Assembly (NCBI GenBank): GCA_020445415.1
Contig: JAGRGP010000046.1
Span: 1 to 59,173 of the forward strand
Length of the DNA: 59,173 nucleotides
Direction: 5' to 3'
Source of the DNA: Gammaproteobacteria bacterium
GTDB taxonomy: Bacteria > Pseudomonadota > Gammaproteobacteria > Chromatiales > Chromatiaceae
Below are positions 34,567-43,599 of this stretch, one piece after another (position 1 is the first letter of the stretch; each line of letters opens with the position of its first letter). The translations under genes and the position numbers were made by a program. A model generated the notes under the pieces. It saw only the letters and a list, made by a program, of their open reading frames with translations. It made no database searches and was not told the origin of the DNA.

Positions 34567-35013
34567 TCACCGCAAGCCGTGCACCGGAGCCTCGATATGC
34601 AGCTCAGACCCATCGCTGAACACTAGGCCGATAGCAACCCGGTTGTGCGGCCGCAGGTCTTGTTGCAGACCAATCAACATCATATGCAAGCCACCCGATT
34701 CCAACTTCACCATACCCCCTGCCGGTACCACAACCTGGGCGACCCGTCGCATGCGCATCATGCCTTGATGACTTTCATGGCCGTGCAACTCGGCCACCTT
34801 AGATACCGAGCTATTGGCAGCCACCAGGATACTATCAGTGCCGGAATGATTGCGCAGAGTCATGAAGGCCACCCCGTTGGGCGCCCCTGGAGGAGTGGCC
34901 GGCACATAGGCGTCCGTTACCGTAATGCTGTCCGAGGCCACTTGCGCCCCTGCTCCGGCACTAACCAAACAGGCGACAAATAACGCAATAAGACGGGCCT
35001 TAATCCAGTTCAT
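34567..35013 (-). CDS. PCu(A)C periplasmic copper chaperone
   Basis: A 148-residue exported protein with a signal peptide (about 1-23, ending GAGAQ). The Cu(I) site pattern is visible: HGHESHQGMMRMRRV followed by GGLHMMLIGL, giving the His/Met ligands typical of PCu(A)C. Such proteins deliver copper to CuA centres, here plausibly NosZ or cytochrome oxidase. It is the last gene of the nos region, 131 bp after nosY, and may be expressed with it or separately. Confidence 0.9.
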   Translation of the reverse strand: MNWIKARLIALFVACLVSAGAGAQVASDSITVTDAYVPATPPGAPNGVAFMTLRNHSGTDSILVAANSSVSKVAELHGHESHQGMMRMRRVAQVVVPAGGMVKLESGGLHMMLIGLQQDLRPHNRVAIGLVFSDGSELHIEAPVHGLR

Positions 35014-35144
35014 AAAACACCTCCAGGAGTATCCACGCCCTACGGGGGCGACAGACCGAGACGGCGAGGCGCCCAGTTGCCCGCGGACAAACCTTTAATA
35101 AAACACCTGTACTCAAGCGGTGCACAAACCCCTATCCCATGCCG

Positions 35145-35972
35145 TTAAGGGAGATCGCTGCGACGAAACACCGCGTACCCGATACCGGCGCTCGCGGTAC
35201 CCAAAATCACAGGATAAATCAACGCGTAAGCGATAAAACCCTCCTGGCCAAAATTATCTAGAATCACATACGCCGAAGGGCCCAGCAAAACCAGCTGAGG
35301 ATCAAAAAGCATCATGCTTGCGGTGCGAAATACCTGCATTGGATTGGCAAGCGCAATCGCGACCGCAGATTCCGCCGGCAGCTGCTCTCGAATCATAATC
35401 CCGAGAAGTATCAAGTCGAGAAACAACAACAACGTCAGCCATACTACAAAGGCCGCGCCCTGCGCCACGTCCGAGGATCTAGCAAGCGTGGAGATCAACA
35501 TGCCGATACCCAGAAAACACCAGGCCAGTGCCATCAATAGACTGGTGTAATAAACCAACATGAGCCAGGGGACATCGGCCCCTTTGGCCACCCCCCAGGC
35601 AACCGCACCCACCATCGCCGCAAAGACTGGCAGAAATACTATTAAAAACCTGCCAAGGAGCTTGCCCCAATACCAGGACCCGAGACCGATCGGGAGCGAA
35701 AGCAGATATTCAAACACGCCCGCCTCGCGGTCTCCCGCCACGGACCGTACCGTTGTGATCAATACGAAGATGGGCAGTATTGCCATGGTCAGCTGGATAT
35801 AGGTAAGCAACAACCGTGACAAGCCGGTAAAACCCATGATTCGCGATTCGGCCAGTCCGTAAGCAAAAAGCAGCACGACCAGGCCTCCGAAGACCGCGGC
35901 ATAAACCAGAAACCAGCGTGCTCGCAGAGATTCGACGATATCCGCTTGGGCGTTAAGCAATAGATGATTCAT
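35145..35972 (-). CDS. nosY: NosY, ABC permease for nitrous-oxide reductase copper-site assembly
   Basis: A 275-residue inner-membrane protein with about six helices, of the ABC-2 permease type. The conserved TTVRSVAGDREAGVFEYLLSLPI stretch (residue about 75-97) and LANPMQVFRTASMM are NosY features. With NosF and NosD it makes the NosDFY complex, which acts with NosL in loading the CuZ site. The start at 35972 is preferred because the protein then begins immediately before the first helix; a start 14 codons earlier overlaps nosL. Confidence 0.92.
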   Translation of the reverse strand: MNHLLLNAQADIVESLRARWFLVYAAVFGGLVVLLFAYGLAESRIMGFTGLSRLLLTYIQLTMAILPIFVLITTVRSVAGDREAGVFEYLLSLPIGLGSWYWGKLLGRFLIVFLPVFAAMVGAVAWGVAKGADVPWLMLVYYTSLLMALAWCFLGIGMLISTLARSSDVAQGAAFVVWLTLLLFLDLILLGIMIREQLPAESAVAIALANPMQVFRTASMMLFDPQLVLLGPSAYVILDNFGQEGFIAYALIYPVILGTASAGIGYAVFRRSDLP

Positions 35973-35994
35973 TGGGCATCGAGTCCGAAAGCGA

Positions 35995-36543
35995 TCATTC
36001 CTTGTGCCGGGCATCCGAACGATCGCGATGGATCACATCAGGCGTCGCCGTACCCTCCGGCGCAGGAGCGTCCATTAATTGTACCCCGTGACTCCCAAAA
36101 CGCCGTTCCACCACATGGATCTGCTGCGTTGCGCGCGCGAAGTCCATTGCCTGAGGAGCAGGATCCACCTGTGCGCCCAGGGCATATTGCATGGGACTCA
36201 TCATACCGCCCAGGTAGAAGGCGGTGCGCGCATCAATCCAGTCTCCAGTCCGGTGATCCCTCACCCAAATCTCCGTTTTGGGATCGTTTTTCCAAGCTTC
36301 CTTGTCCAACCAAAGTACCGCACAACCGATATCGTCAAACTTGAAGACCTTCGAGCGCCGACCTTCGGGAAACACCCTAATTTGGGCTGCGAACAATCTG
36401 TCGCTGAGCACCATGCGGCAACGTTCGCAGGTATCCCGATCCCAGCGCACTTCGACTGGCCCTTGTTCTCCAGCCCCGGAACAGCCACCGAGCACCAGGC
36501 ATATCCACCCCACCGTTGCCAGCCGATATAGCCGGTCAATCAT
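35995..36543 (-). CDS. nosL: NosL, copper-binding lipoprotein for NosZ maturation
   Basis: A 182-residue lipoprotein. The signal peptide ends in the lipobox LGGCSG (Cys about residue 21). The NosL copper motif DTCERCRMVLSDRLFAAQI, with Met in the CxxCxM form, is present. The C-terminal half has the conserved KFDDIGCAVLWL and GGMMSPMQYALGAQ. NosL delivers Cu(I) to the NosDFY machine. The ATG overlaps the nosF end by 8 bp. Confidence 0.93.
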   Translation of the reverse strand: MIDRLYRLATVGWICLVLGGCSGAGEQGPVEVRWDRDTCERCRMVLSDRLFAAQIRVFPEGRRSKVFKFDDIGCAVLWLDKEAWKNDPKTEIWVRDHRTGDWIDARTAFYLGGMMSPMQYALGAQVDPAPQAMDFARATQQIHVVERRFGSHGVQLMDAPAPEGTATPDVIHRDRSDARHKE

Positions 36544-37426
36544 TCGTTAAACCTGCTGCCACAATAGGCCCCGAAACATCCTCGTCCATATGGATACTCG
36601 CCAGTATCGCAGCATAACGGGACAATACGCCGAGAAAACGCAGCCGGTCCGGACCCGCTACAATACCTTGCCATTCCAACCCATCCCCGCACTGCCGGAA
36701 CTGCCATTCGCCGATCGCCTTGGCAAAGGCCGGCTCGGGGTGCCCCAGCTTAACCCGGCAAAAGAGACGACTGGTGAGCTCTACCAAGTCGGCTACCCGA
36801 TCGTCGAGCACGACCCTTCCCTGGTCCATCTCGACCACTCGATTCACCAACGCGGCAACCTCATCCAGCCGATGGCTGGAAATGATCATTGCCGACTTTT
36901 CCTGCTTTTCCGCCAGCAATTCAAAGAAGATATGGCGGGCGTCCGGGTCCAGATTCGCGGATGGCTCATCCATCACGAGCAACTCGCTGTCCCGGCCAAG
37001 GGCAATGGCGATCAGCAGCTTTTGCTTTTGACCGCCCGAGAGTTTAACAAAAGGTTGTCCGTGAAAACGGGCAACCTCCAGCCCTAAACGGGCTGCCACT
37101 GCCTCCATACGTTCGGGATCGGCGCGGCACAGACTAGCCGCAAAACGCACCAGTTGCCTTACTGGCATCTTGACCGGAGGGGGTAGCTGGGGAACAAAGC
37201 CAACCTTAGACAACACTCTTCTCCGGTCGTGCCTTGGATCGAGGCCATCCACGCTCACCCTCCCCTGATAGGTGTACTCGCCCAACAAGCAGCGGATCAG
37301 GGTAGTCTTGCCCGCACCATTGGAGCCGACCAAAGCCACCCGATGCCCCCGGTCGATGGCCAAGTCGACTTCTTTCAAAACTTCGTTGCGCCGAAAGCGC
37401 TTGCTTAGTTTTTCGAACCGGATCAT
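36536..37426 (-). CDS. nosF: NosF, ATPase of the NosDFY copper-site assembly complex
   Basis: A 296-residue ABC ATPase. Walker A is GSNGAGKTT, the signature is KLSGGQKQKLLIA, Walker B is LLVMDEPSANLDPDA, and the switch His is in IISSHRLDEV. A C-terminal domain of about 85 residues follows, as in NosF. It powers NosY/NosD. It is separated from nosH by 123 bp carrying alternative hairpins (37458-37499) and may have its own promoter. Confidence 0.93.
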   Translation of the reverse strand: MIRFEKLSKRFRRNEVLKEVDLAIDRGHRVALVGSNGAGKTTLIRCLLGEYTYQGRVSVDGLDPRHDRRRVLSKVGFVPQLPPPVKMPVRQLVRFAASLCRADPERMEAVAARLGLEVARFHGQPFVKLSGGQKQKLLIAIALGRDSELLVMDEPSANLDPDARHIFFELLAEKQEKSAMIISSHRLDEVAALVNRVVEMDQGRVVLDDRVADLVELTSRLFCRVKLGHPEPAFAKAIGEWQFRQCGDGLEWQGIVAGPDRLRFLGVLSRYAAILASIHMDEDVSGPIVAAGLTND

Positions 37427-37457
37427 AGATTATGAAACCTGTTCACCCCATAAAGGC

Positions 37458-37499
37458 TTGCTGGGACAACAACCCTTCGGACCCCAGCAAAATGCTGGG
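37458..37499 (-). promoter_or_regulatory. Overlapping alternative hairpins between nosH and nosF
   Basis: The segment CCCAGCAA (37483-37490) can pair either with TTGCTGGG (37458-37465, 8 bp, loop 17) or with TGCTGGG (37493-37499, 7 bp, loop 3). The two stems exclude one another, the geometry of an attenuator or processing site. No strong U-tract follows on the minus strand, so classic termination is doubtful. Confidence 0.4.
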
Positions 37500-37549
37500 C
37501 ACACCGCCGCCGCGCAGCTTCGGGTATTGGGATCGATTCCGGCATGATT

Positions 37550-38521
37550 CTATAATTTGCCAAGCCCCTTAACGACAAAATTGAGCGAATCGGTCGGGCA
37601 GACGTCCACACACATACCGCAGCGGGTACAGTCAGCCGCGACATCGATATTCACAGCGCGAGCCTGCCCTCTGATTGTGATATCCAGAACGTGAGGAACC
37701 ATGCAAACCTTGCGGCAGTCTCCCTCATGGTGACAATTTACGGCGTTGTACTTTACCCGAAGGGGTGAGAACACACCCACCACCCCATAGGTCACTCCAA
37801 TCGGGCAAACATAGCGGCACCATGCACGCCGCGAATAAAACACCTCGAACAACAAGAGAAAGCCTACCCAAATCAACGCAATGCCCGGACCATAGATTAG
37901 TGCCCTGCTTAGTATGCCGGTAGGGGAGATCGTCTCGAATACGGTATAACCCGTGAATAGCGCCAGAAGTGCAAATACCAGATAAAAGACTGGCCGCGCG
38001 CCGCGGTGAAAAGAATGATCCTTGACCAGTTTCTTTTTCACTAGCCAAAGATGGAGGTATTCCGCCCACTCCGCCAGCAGATGGTAAGGACACACCCAAG
38101 AGCAGAATGTCCGTCCGCCCAGCAGGGCCCAGAGGATAAATACCGTGACAATACCGATCACCAGGTTCAATACAATGTGCTTATATGCCAGAACCACCTG
38201 TAAAGCGGAATTCAGATCGGCCATGTGGAAGCCGACAAACCGAGAAGCGGTGAGTGCGCCCTCGAGTACCTGGACGTCGAAATAATACGACACGACAAAC
38301 AAGAGATTGACGGCTACCAAGGTAGCCCAGCGGCGTCTTTGCCATTTATTGCAGCAGGTTTTCTTGTGGGTGTGGCGAGCGGCCTCCACATCGGCCTTGG
38401 TAAGGGCGCCCCGCTTCTCCCGATAGATTTCCTTGAGTTCTTCAGGCTGGCTGCCGGGCTCCGGGCGGCTTGGTTTAGCACCCATGATCTGAGCCAGGGA
38501 TTCGAGGATATAGCCTTTCAT
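37550..38521 (-). CDS. nosH: NosH, NapH-like membrane iron-sulfur protein
   Basis: A 323-residue inner-membrane protein related to NapH: four or five helices with cytoplasmic cysteine motifs CSWVCPYHLLAEW and CRYVCPIGVTYGV. Two C-terminal ferredoxin-like cysteine groups follow (CHHEGDCRKVCMVP and CTRCGMCVDVCP). NapH-type proteins oxidise quinol and pass electrons with NapG-type partners to periplasmic reductases. In clade II nos clusters NosG/NosH are thought to replace NosR in electron supply to NosZ. The start overlaps the nosG end by 4 bp. Confidence 0.9.
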   Translation of the reverse strand: MKGYILESLAQIMGAKPSRPEPGSQPEELKEIYREKRGALTKADVEAARHTHKKTCCNKWQRRRWATLVAVNLLFVVSYYFDVQVLEGALTASRFVGFHMADLNSALQVVLAYKHIVLNLVIGIVTVFILWALLGGRTFCSWVCPYHLLAEWAEYLHLWLVKKKLVKDHSFHRGARPVFYLVFALLALFTGYTVFETISPTGILSRALIYGPGIALIWVGFLLLFEVFYSRRAWCRYVCPIGVTYGVVGVFSPLRVKYNAVNCHHEGDCRKVCMVPHVLDITIRGQARAVNIDVAADCTRCGMCVDVCPTDSLNFVVKGLGKL

Positions 38522-39405
38522 GAATTCACCGTATCAGTCGTCTTATCGATGTCGATGACAATGGCAGGGGGCTCCGGGGGACAGATCATTTCACAAACAC
38601 CACATCCCACGCAGCCCTCTTGGATTATCGGGGTCATCCGGCTGGAGCCATCCTCCGATAATACGGGTTGCAGCGAGATAGCGTGCTTGGGGGGACACTC
38701 GTTGCCAAGTTGTTCGGCAACACGTTCCACTCGCTGTCCGTTCGTGGCAGACCCTTTTTCCGCGCAGGCCGTAATTCTGATCTCAATTGGGCATTGCCGC
38801 ACACAAAGGTCACAGAGATCGAGATCATAGGGATGGTCGGCTACCGGGATCGGGTTCCAGCGATCGATCTGTTCGTAACGCAATACACCCTGAAATGCTG
38901 GTCCTCGGGCTTGACCTCGAAAACCCTGGCCCTGGACCGCTAAACAGGCATTGGGCCGTGCGAGCCGGGCAAACCCCATACGCGAGTCGGCCGGAAAATC
39001 GAGATCGTGGGTCAGTGCTCCAGTTGGGCAAGCGAGTACACACTGCAGACCGTCACAAGAAAAATCACAGGCCTGTTCCCGCGCGTCGATGAAGGGTGTC
39101 CCAACGCCCAGTCCTTCGTTTAGATCCGCCAGCTTGATGGCACTTACCGGACATACTTGCACGCATTGACCGCACTTGATGCAAGAAGCAAGAAACTGCT
39201 GCTCGTCATGGGGCTGCTTAATGGCGCCCGGGGGGCGCAACCGCAGAGACTTACCCTGCACCACTGGCAAAAATCCAAGCAGCGAAAATCCTGCGGTTCC
39301 CAATACCAGTGCCGTCGTACGCAGGAACTCGCGGCGGTTTTGCTCTCGCTTCTTGGGAGAAAGTGGAGACCTTCTCCGCTCGGGTTTATTCGGCGAGCCA
39401 CTCAT
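38518..39405 (-). CDS. nosG: NosG, NapG-like periplasmic ferredoxin
   Basis: A 295-residue iron-sulfur protein with a twin-arginine signal (RREFLRTTALVLG, residues about 24-36), so it is Tat-exported to the periplasmic face. Four cysteine clusters for [4Fe-4S] centres are visible: CIKCGQCVQVCP, CDGLQCVLACP, CDLCVRQCP and CVGCGVCEMICP. It probably takes electrons from NosH. Start and stop overlap its neighbours nosD and nosH by 4 bp each, so translation is coupled. Confidence 0.92.
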   Translation of the reverse strand: MSGSPNKPERRRSPLSPKKREQNRREFLRTTALVLGTAGFSLLGFLPVVQGKSLRLRPPGAIKQPHDEQQFLASCIKCGQCVQVCPVSAIKLADLNEGLGVGTPFIDAREQACDFSCDGLQCVLACPTGALTHDLDFPADSRMGFARLARPNACLAVQGQGFRGQARGPAFQGVLRYEQIDRWNPIPVADHPYDLDLCDLCVRQCPIEIRITACAEKGSATNGQRVERVAEQLGNECPPKHAISLQPVLSEDGSSRMTPIIQEGCVGCGVCEMICPPEPPAIVIDIDKTTDTVNS

Positions 39406-40640
39406 TTTCTGCTTATCTCCGCAGACATTATGGGCGTGTCGTCCCGTAATACCATCTCCGGGTCAGTAAAGGGTGCCAGGCGCTCCAGAAAATCTAGCAC
39501 CTCAAGAACTGGAGACCCCTTGAAGAATCGGGCGGGGGGTACATCCATCCAAATACGGTCGGCGTAGCTATAGAGTTCGTATGGTGTGTCTCCGACGCCG
39601 TCGCGGTCCCGATCGAATCCCTGATAATCGTCCCAATAATTACCACTCCAGTCGTTGCGTTTTGCCGTGCGGGCGCCCCCCACCGCCACCTGAGTGATAT
39701 TTCCGTTCAACTGATTGCCGCGGAACAGATTTCCCTTCCAGTCGTTGAGAAAGAGTATTCCAATACCGCTGAATGCGACGAGGTTATTAAAAATGCGGTT
39801 TGTCGTATCGGGTTGATAGGGTGAGACATCCAGATAGAGACCCGTGGCGCAATGCAACACCTGATTACCGCTAATCTCCACATCCGACGTCTCTTTAAAA
39901 CCAATGCCCATTCCGGTCGGCCCAGTGGCATAAGCGATATAGTTATCCTTAACGACCACCCCATCGCTGTACATTAGGAAAATTCCCACTGAATTGCCCT
40001 CGTAGTGATTCTCCACTACCTCATTGTATTGTGAATACATGAAATGCAGTGAGTAACGTCCTCCCCGGGCATCGTTTCGTGCAATCAAATTATCACTCGA
40101 ATACCAGACTACCGTGTCCCTGGAGTTTCGAATGATATTGTCAGTGATCTTGTTGCCCACGCTGTACCAGAGGCGGATCGCATCACCCCGAAGACCCAGC
40201 TCGAGAGCCTTGGATGAAATCCGGTTTCGACGCACGATATTGTGCTCAGACTGTGCGAGATCGATGCCAAACAGCGTATCGTCGATCACATTGTCCTTTA
40301 TGACATTGAAATTTCCCTTTACCTGTACACCGGAATCTATATCGTTATGCGACTCGCCGGAGTTTGTCAGTCGCAGATTCTTAACCGTCGCACCGTCGGT
40401 TTCGATATAGATCACAGATCCCTTACCACCGCCATCAATCGTTACCTTGCCGGCACCATCAATGGTTATGGAGCGCTCCAGAACGACCGGCCCGGAATAG
40501 GTCCCAGGCGGCGGCACCAATAGACCGTGTTCCTCGGTGGAATCCACCAACGGCTGCAACGCCGGATAGTCACTGCCCTCGGCAACCATTATCGTCCCAA
40601 CCAAAAACGTCAGGAGGAGTGCACGACAGTACTTGCGCAT
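39402..40640 (-). CDS. nosD: NosD, periplasmic copper-site assembly protein
   Basis: A 412-residue periplasmic protein. After a signal peptide (about 1-20) it is a right-handed parallel beta-helix made of short repeats such as IRNSRDTVVWYSSDN, GRYSLHFMYSQYNEVVENHYEGNSVGIFLMYS and GIGFKETSDVEISGN, which is the NosD pattern. It contacts NosFY and NosL during CuZ assembly. The ATG at 40640 is chosen because it begins a signal peptide; in-frame starts up to 40730 would add 30 non-signal residues and overlap nosB. Confidence 0.92.
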   Translation of the reverse strand: MRKYCRALLLTFLVGTIMVAEGSDYPALQPLVDSTEEHGLLVPPPGTYSGPVVLERSITIDGAGKVTIDGGGKGSVIYIETDGATVKNLRLTNSGESHNDIDSGVQVKGNFNVIKDNVIDDTLFGIDLAQSEHNIVRRNRISSKALELGLRGDAIRLWYSVGNKITDNIIRNSRDTVVWYSSDNLIARNDARGGRYSLHFMYSQYNEVVENHYEGNSVGIFLMYSDGVVVKDNYIAYATGPTGMGIGFKETSDVEISGNQVLHCATGLYLDVSPYQPDTTNRIFNNLVAFSGIGILFLNDWKGNLFRGNQLNGNITQVAVGGARTAKRNDWSGNYWDDYQGFDRDRDGVGDTPYELYSYADRIWMDVPPARFFKGSPVLEVLDFLERLAPFTDPEMVLRDDTPIMSAEISRK

Positions 40641-40722
40641 TAGCTCTGGCACCGAGCCAGCTACCTGATAAGCTGGATTCCCCAATGAGCGGCGCGGGGA
40701 CATGTCTTCATGCCTGCCGATA

Positions 40723-41922
40723 TCAATCAACGCCGCGGAACTGCTTCCTGCGGATCAGCGCCCCAACTGCCAACACGGCAGAGGTCAGTACCATTACCCC
40801 AAATCCCAGAGCAGGATAAGAATGGGTCGCAAACTGGGCTACCTTGCCTTGACCAAATACTGTCGGCATAAATGGCTTCACTGAAAAAGCCCCCATGTCG
40901 TTAAGCGTGTGGCCATACCACCAAAGCCAGGCGGAATAATCGATGACAAAGAACAATGGCAGCGCCAGAGGCACCAACACTAGCAGCCAGTAAAGTACGC
41001 CACCATTCTTCCTGGCCCCAAATATGAGTAGTAGCATGGCTCCCAGCAACCCAACAAATACCACGTGGATAGCCAATCCCAGAGTATTGACCATCGGCAC
41101 GATCTCTTCTTGATTATTGAAGTACCGCCCCAGACTCTTCCCATAGTGCCAGGTCATTACCTGAAAGTTACTGCCATTCCAGGGATCAGCCACTCGTCCT
41201 GCCTCCCTATCTTTCTCATAGGTAAGCCTAAGTTGCTCGATGAGCTGGCTCTTTTCCGATTCGGTCAACGCAAGTGCTCGCTTCTCCCGTGCCGCCCTTT
41301 CCGAGGGTAGCTCGACAGTGACACCGGAGTCTTCCAAAGACTTCTTAACGGCGCCGACAATACCCCCAATCACGATCTGGGGCTCGTCCCCGGTATCCCC
41401 TGAGGCTTCCTGATCTAATGAGGTCACCAAAGATTCTATGTAACCCTTGTTCTGGAGGCCAACACCCCCTTCCCCATAGATTGTCAAAAACATCCAGATA
41501 GCAATAGCCGTAAACCCCACGCCCATCAGGGCCATCCTGATCTGTGGACGAATGCAGGCAAATCCCACTAGCATGACCCCTAAAAACACGATTAGAAATT
41601 GAGACAGGCCACGTTCCACGGGACCACCCGCAGCAATCGGATACATACCAACATAATGATTGATCGTATCCATTTCGTGTACACAATCGAGGGCAATTTC
41701 CTCGGTAATTTCAGACTTGGTCAGTTTTTCACAGCCATTGAATACGCCGTTCATATGAAAGTGAATCTTCACGCCATCCGGAAAAGACTCGGGGGGATAA
41801 TTAGGCGCCGTCAGTGAAACCCACCAAGTAGGTAAATAAAAAACTGCCCCCAAGAGCCCAAGGGCAACAATACAGAGAAGCGCAACCTGGAGGGTCTGCT
41901 TTGATCGGGATGCTGCGTTCAT
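40723..41922 (-). CDS. nosB: NosB, clade II nos-cluster membrane protein
   Basis: A 399-residue inner-membrane protein with about six helices (first at residues 13-31, a pair about 105-150, and several after 275). The periplasmic stretch after the first helix has potential metal or haem ligands: KIHFHMNGVFNGCEKLT and CVHEMDTINHYVGMYP. The family is specific to clade II (atypical) nos clusters and lies next to nosZ. Its biochemical role is unknown. Identification rests on position, topology and this conserved segment. A long soluble loop (about residues 165-250) is charged. Confidence 0.85.
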   Translation of the reverse strand: MNAASRSKQTLQVALLCIVALGLLGAVFYLPTWWVSLTAPNYPPESFPDGVKIHFHMNGVFNGCEKLTKSEITEEIALDCVHEMDTINHYVGMYPIAAGGPVERGLSQFLIVFLGVMLVGFACIRPQIRMALMGVGFTAIAIWMFLTIYGEGGVGLQNKGYIESLVTSLDQEASGDTGDEPQIVIGGIVGAVKKSLEDSGVTVELPSERAAREKRALALTESEKSQLIEQLRLTYEKDREAGRVADPWNGSNFQVMTWHYGKSLGRYFNNQEEIVPMVNTLGLAIHVVFVGLLGAMLLLIFGARKNGGVLYWLLVLVPLALPLFFVIDYSAWLWWYGHTLNDMGAFSVKPFMPTVFGQGKVAQFATHSYPALGFGVMVLTSAVLAVGALIRRKQFRGVD

Positions 41923-41978
41923 GGTGTCGTACTAACCACTCGACCTTTATCAGTCGGCAATTCTTAAGAGTAACAGTG

Positions 41979-42002
41979 AACCACTCCCTTTCGGGAGTGG
42001 TT
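41979..42002 (+). terminator. Strong hairpin between nosC and nosB with its U-tract on the opposite strand
   Basis: A perfect 10-bp stem AACCACTCCC-TTTC-GGGAGTGGTT is followed by TTAT on the plus strand, so it has terminator shape for plus-strand RNA. On the minus strand, the direction of the nos genes, no U-run follows. It may stop antisense transcripts, or act as a processing or stabilising hairpin in the nos mRNA. Confidence 0.5.
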
Positions 42003-42052
42003 TTATATCGGGCCAACGCCCTACAGGAAGAGCGGTGGCGCTGACTTACCGG

Positions 42053-42832
42053 TCAATCGTAATCAGGATTCCGCCAGTCCGCGGAGGGTGCCAGATTTTC
42101 CTTTGGGACCGGAGCACGGGAGACAAAGTTAATCACCATCTTCATGTCGTTGTCGCTGAAATTCTTGATCTGCTCAACCATATCTGGATTGGCGTTACGG
42201 CGCTTGCCGTCTCGGATCCACTCGAACTGGCGCAACATATAGTTGTAATGCTGACCCTGAATCTTGGGATAAAACTTTTCGTTGTCACCTTCCCCGTTAT
42301 CACCGTGGCAACGAGTGCAGTTATCCGCGTAAAGTTTCTTACCCTGCTCAAACTCCGGTGTGCCCTCTTCCCATGGCCCTAGACCCGGTTCTGGATTCAT
42401 CGGCAGCGTAGCAATATAAGCGGTAACGTCGGCCACGAGTTGGGCCGGAGAAATGTCACCCTCATGGTAACCCGCAGCGGCCAAAATCTGATCGTCCAGG
42501 GCAAACGGATACATGGTGGGATTGTCCCGATTCTGGGCACGAATATCAGCCAATTGTTTGATCAGCACATTGCGGTGCTGTCCAGCCAGTTGGGGGAAGG
42601 TGCCGTCGGTCAATCCCCACCCTTCCAGGAGGTGGCAGGCTGAGCAAACTTCGTATACGGCAATCCCCCGATCACGATCTGGCTCGAGTAGCATCGCCTC
42701 GGTTTTTTCGCCCCCTTCGCGGTTCCAGTCCTTAAGATCTTTAGCCGGGCCATCGGAAGCGCCCAGCGCGGTGCCGCTAACTGCGGTACCAACAGCCAAC
42801 GCAAACGTCAAATTGAGATAACTATGTTTCAT
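42053..42832 (-). CDS. NosC-type dihaem cytochrome c
   Basis: A 259-residue periplasmic protein with a signal peptide (about 1-24) and two cytochrome c domains with CSACH (VYEVCSACHLLEGWG) and CTRCH (DNCTRCHGDNGEGDNEK). Each is followed by QLAGQHRNVLIKQL or KIQGQHYNYMLRQFEW. Met ligands are likely at NPTMYPFA and NPDMVEQ. It is the first gene downstream of an FNR-type box and precedes nosB by 130 bp. It probably relays electrons towards NosZ, in the place of NosC1/NosC2 of clade II clusters. Confidence 0.87.
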   Translation of the reverse strand: MKHSYLNLTFALAVGTAVSGTALGASDGPAKDLKDWNREGGEKTEAMLLEPDRDRGIAVYEVCSACHLLEGWGLTDGTFPQLAGQHRNVLIKQLADIRAQNRDNPTMYPFALDDQILAAAGYHEGDISPAQLVADVTAYIATLPMNPEPGLGPWEEGTPEFEQGKKLYADNCTRCHGDNGEGDNEKFYPKIQGQHYNYMLRQFEWIRDGKRRNANPDMVEQIKNFSDNDMKMVINFVSRAPVPKENLAPSADWRNPDYD

Positions 42833-42970
42833 TTATGAAAATCTCCGGTGCACAAGCCTGCCGTGCATAAACTGAGATGACTCACCGCCAACGCTATCCT
42901 GATCGGTGAAAAGGTGAGCCCATCCCTTGATCACAAACGGGGAGTCTGGCACAGGGAATATTAGCATACT

Positions 42971-42984
42971 TTGATATACATCAA
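42971..42984. promoter_or_regulatory. FNR/DNR-type box upstream of the nosC-nosB-nosD operon
   Basis: Perfect TTGAT-ATAC-ATCAA. The centre is about 145 bp before the nosC ATG; activation from -41.5 would start transcription near 42936. It matches the FNR/Anr/DNR consensus exactly and indicates induction under oxygen limitation or nitric oxide. Confidence 0.78.
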
Positions 42985-43056
42985 GGCCGCCCCAGACTTC
43001 AACTCCGGGACCGAAAGTTTTTACTATCGCAAAAATCTCATTCGGTCGTTCGCCCG

Positions 43057-43386
43057 CTATCTAGGCTGGGTGCTAAGCCACTCCGCTATCGCCCGCATCT
43101 CATCTTCGTTGACTAACCCCATAACCCCCTTCATTGCCGCTGTCTGACCGTTGCTGCGGGCCCCTGACTTGATATCTTTCATTTGGTTAAAGGCGTATTC
43201 CGCCGACTGACCGGCTAGTTTGGGGTATACAGGCATAATGGGGGTCTTGGCATCTTTCCCATGGCAAGACCAGCAGGTCTTGGTCATAAAGAGTTCGGCT
43301 CCATCCGCCGCAGCGGAGTGCCCAACCACGCCGAGGGAAAGCAGTACCGAGCTAGCAGCACAAAATAACATTTTACGAATATACAT
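43057..43386 (-). CDS. Monohaem cytochrome c downstream of nosZ
   Basis: A 109-residue periplasmic class I cytochrome c with a signal peptide (about 1-27) and one CWSCH site (TKTCWSCHGKDAKTPIMPVYPKLAGQ). A probable axial Met lies in QTAAMKGVMGL. It is a close paralogue of the monohaem cytochrome upstream of nosZ: by eye most positions of the mature parts match, including EYAFNQMKDIKSGAR and NGQTA. It is likely an electron donor to the CuA site of NosZ. No FNR box was seen directly upstream and the nosZ terminator lies between, so its promoter is unclear. Confidence 0.88.
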   Translation of the reverse strand: MYIRKMLFCAASSVLLSLGVVGHSAAADGAELFMTKTCWSCHGKDAKTPIMPVYPKLAGQSAEYAFNQMKDIKSGARSNGQTAAMKGVMGLVNEDEMRAIAEWLSTQPR

Positions 43387-43544
43387 CAGCGCTTCCTCCA
43401 GAATCTTGGACGTCCAATATGACCAGTACCTAGCCGTTACATTGGCTCAGTAGCCCATCAAAAAATAGCCTCGACGGGTTGAATGGTCAATAGAATATTT
43501 TGTTAAAAAACCATGTATTTCATGGAGTTACTTGCCAATTAAAC

Positions 43545-43577
43545 GTGAAGAGGGGGCCTTGCTGACCCCCTCTTCAC
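43545..43577 (-). terminator. nosZ terminator
   Basis: A perfect 12-bp stem (43545-43556 with 43566-43577, 9-nt loop) starts 23 bp after the nosZ stop and is followed on the minus strand by GTTTAATT. It is a strong candidate rho-independent terminator separating nosZ from the following cytochrome. Confidence 0.8.
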
Positions 43578-43599
43578 ACGCAGCGACCGTTGTCAGCGA

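Noticed and set aside
43470-43500. TTGAATGGTCAAT upstream of the cytochrome at 43057-43386 as an FNR box
   Set aside because: The half-sites TTGA and TCAA are only 4 bp apart instead of 6, so the spacing does not fit.
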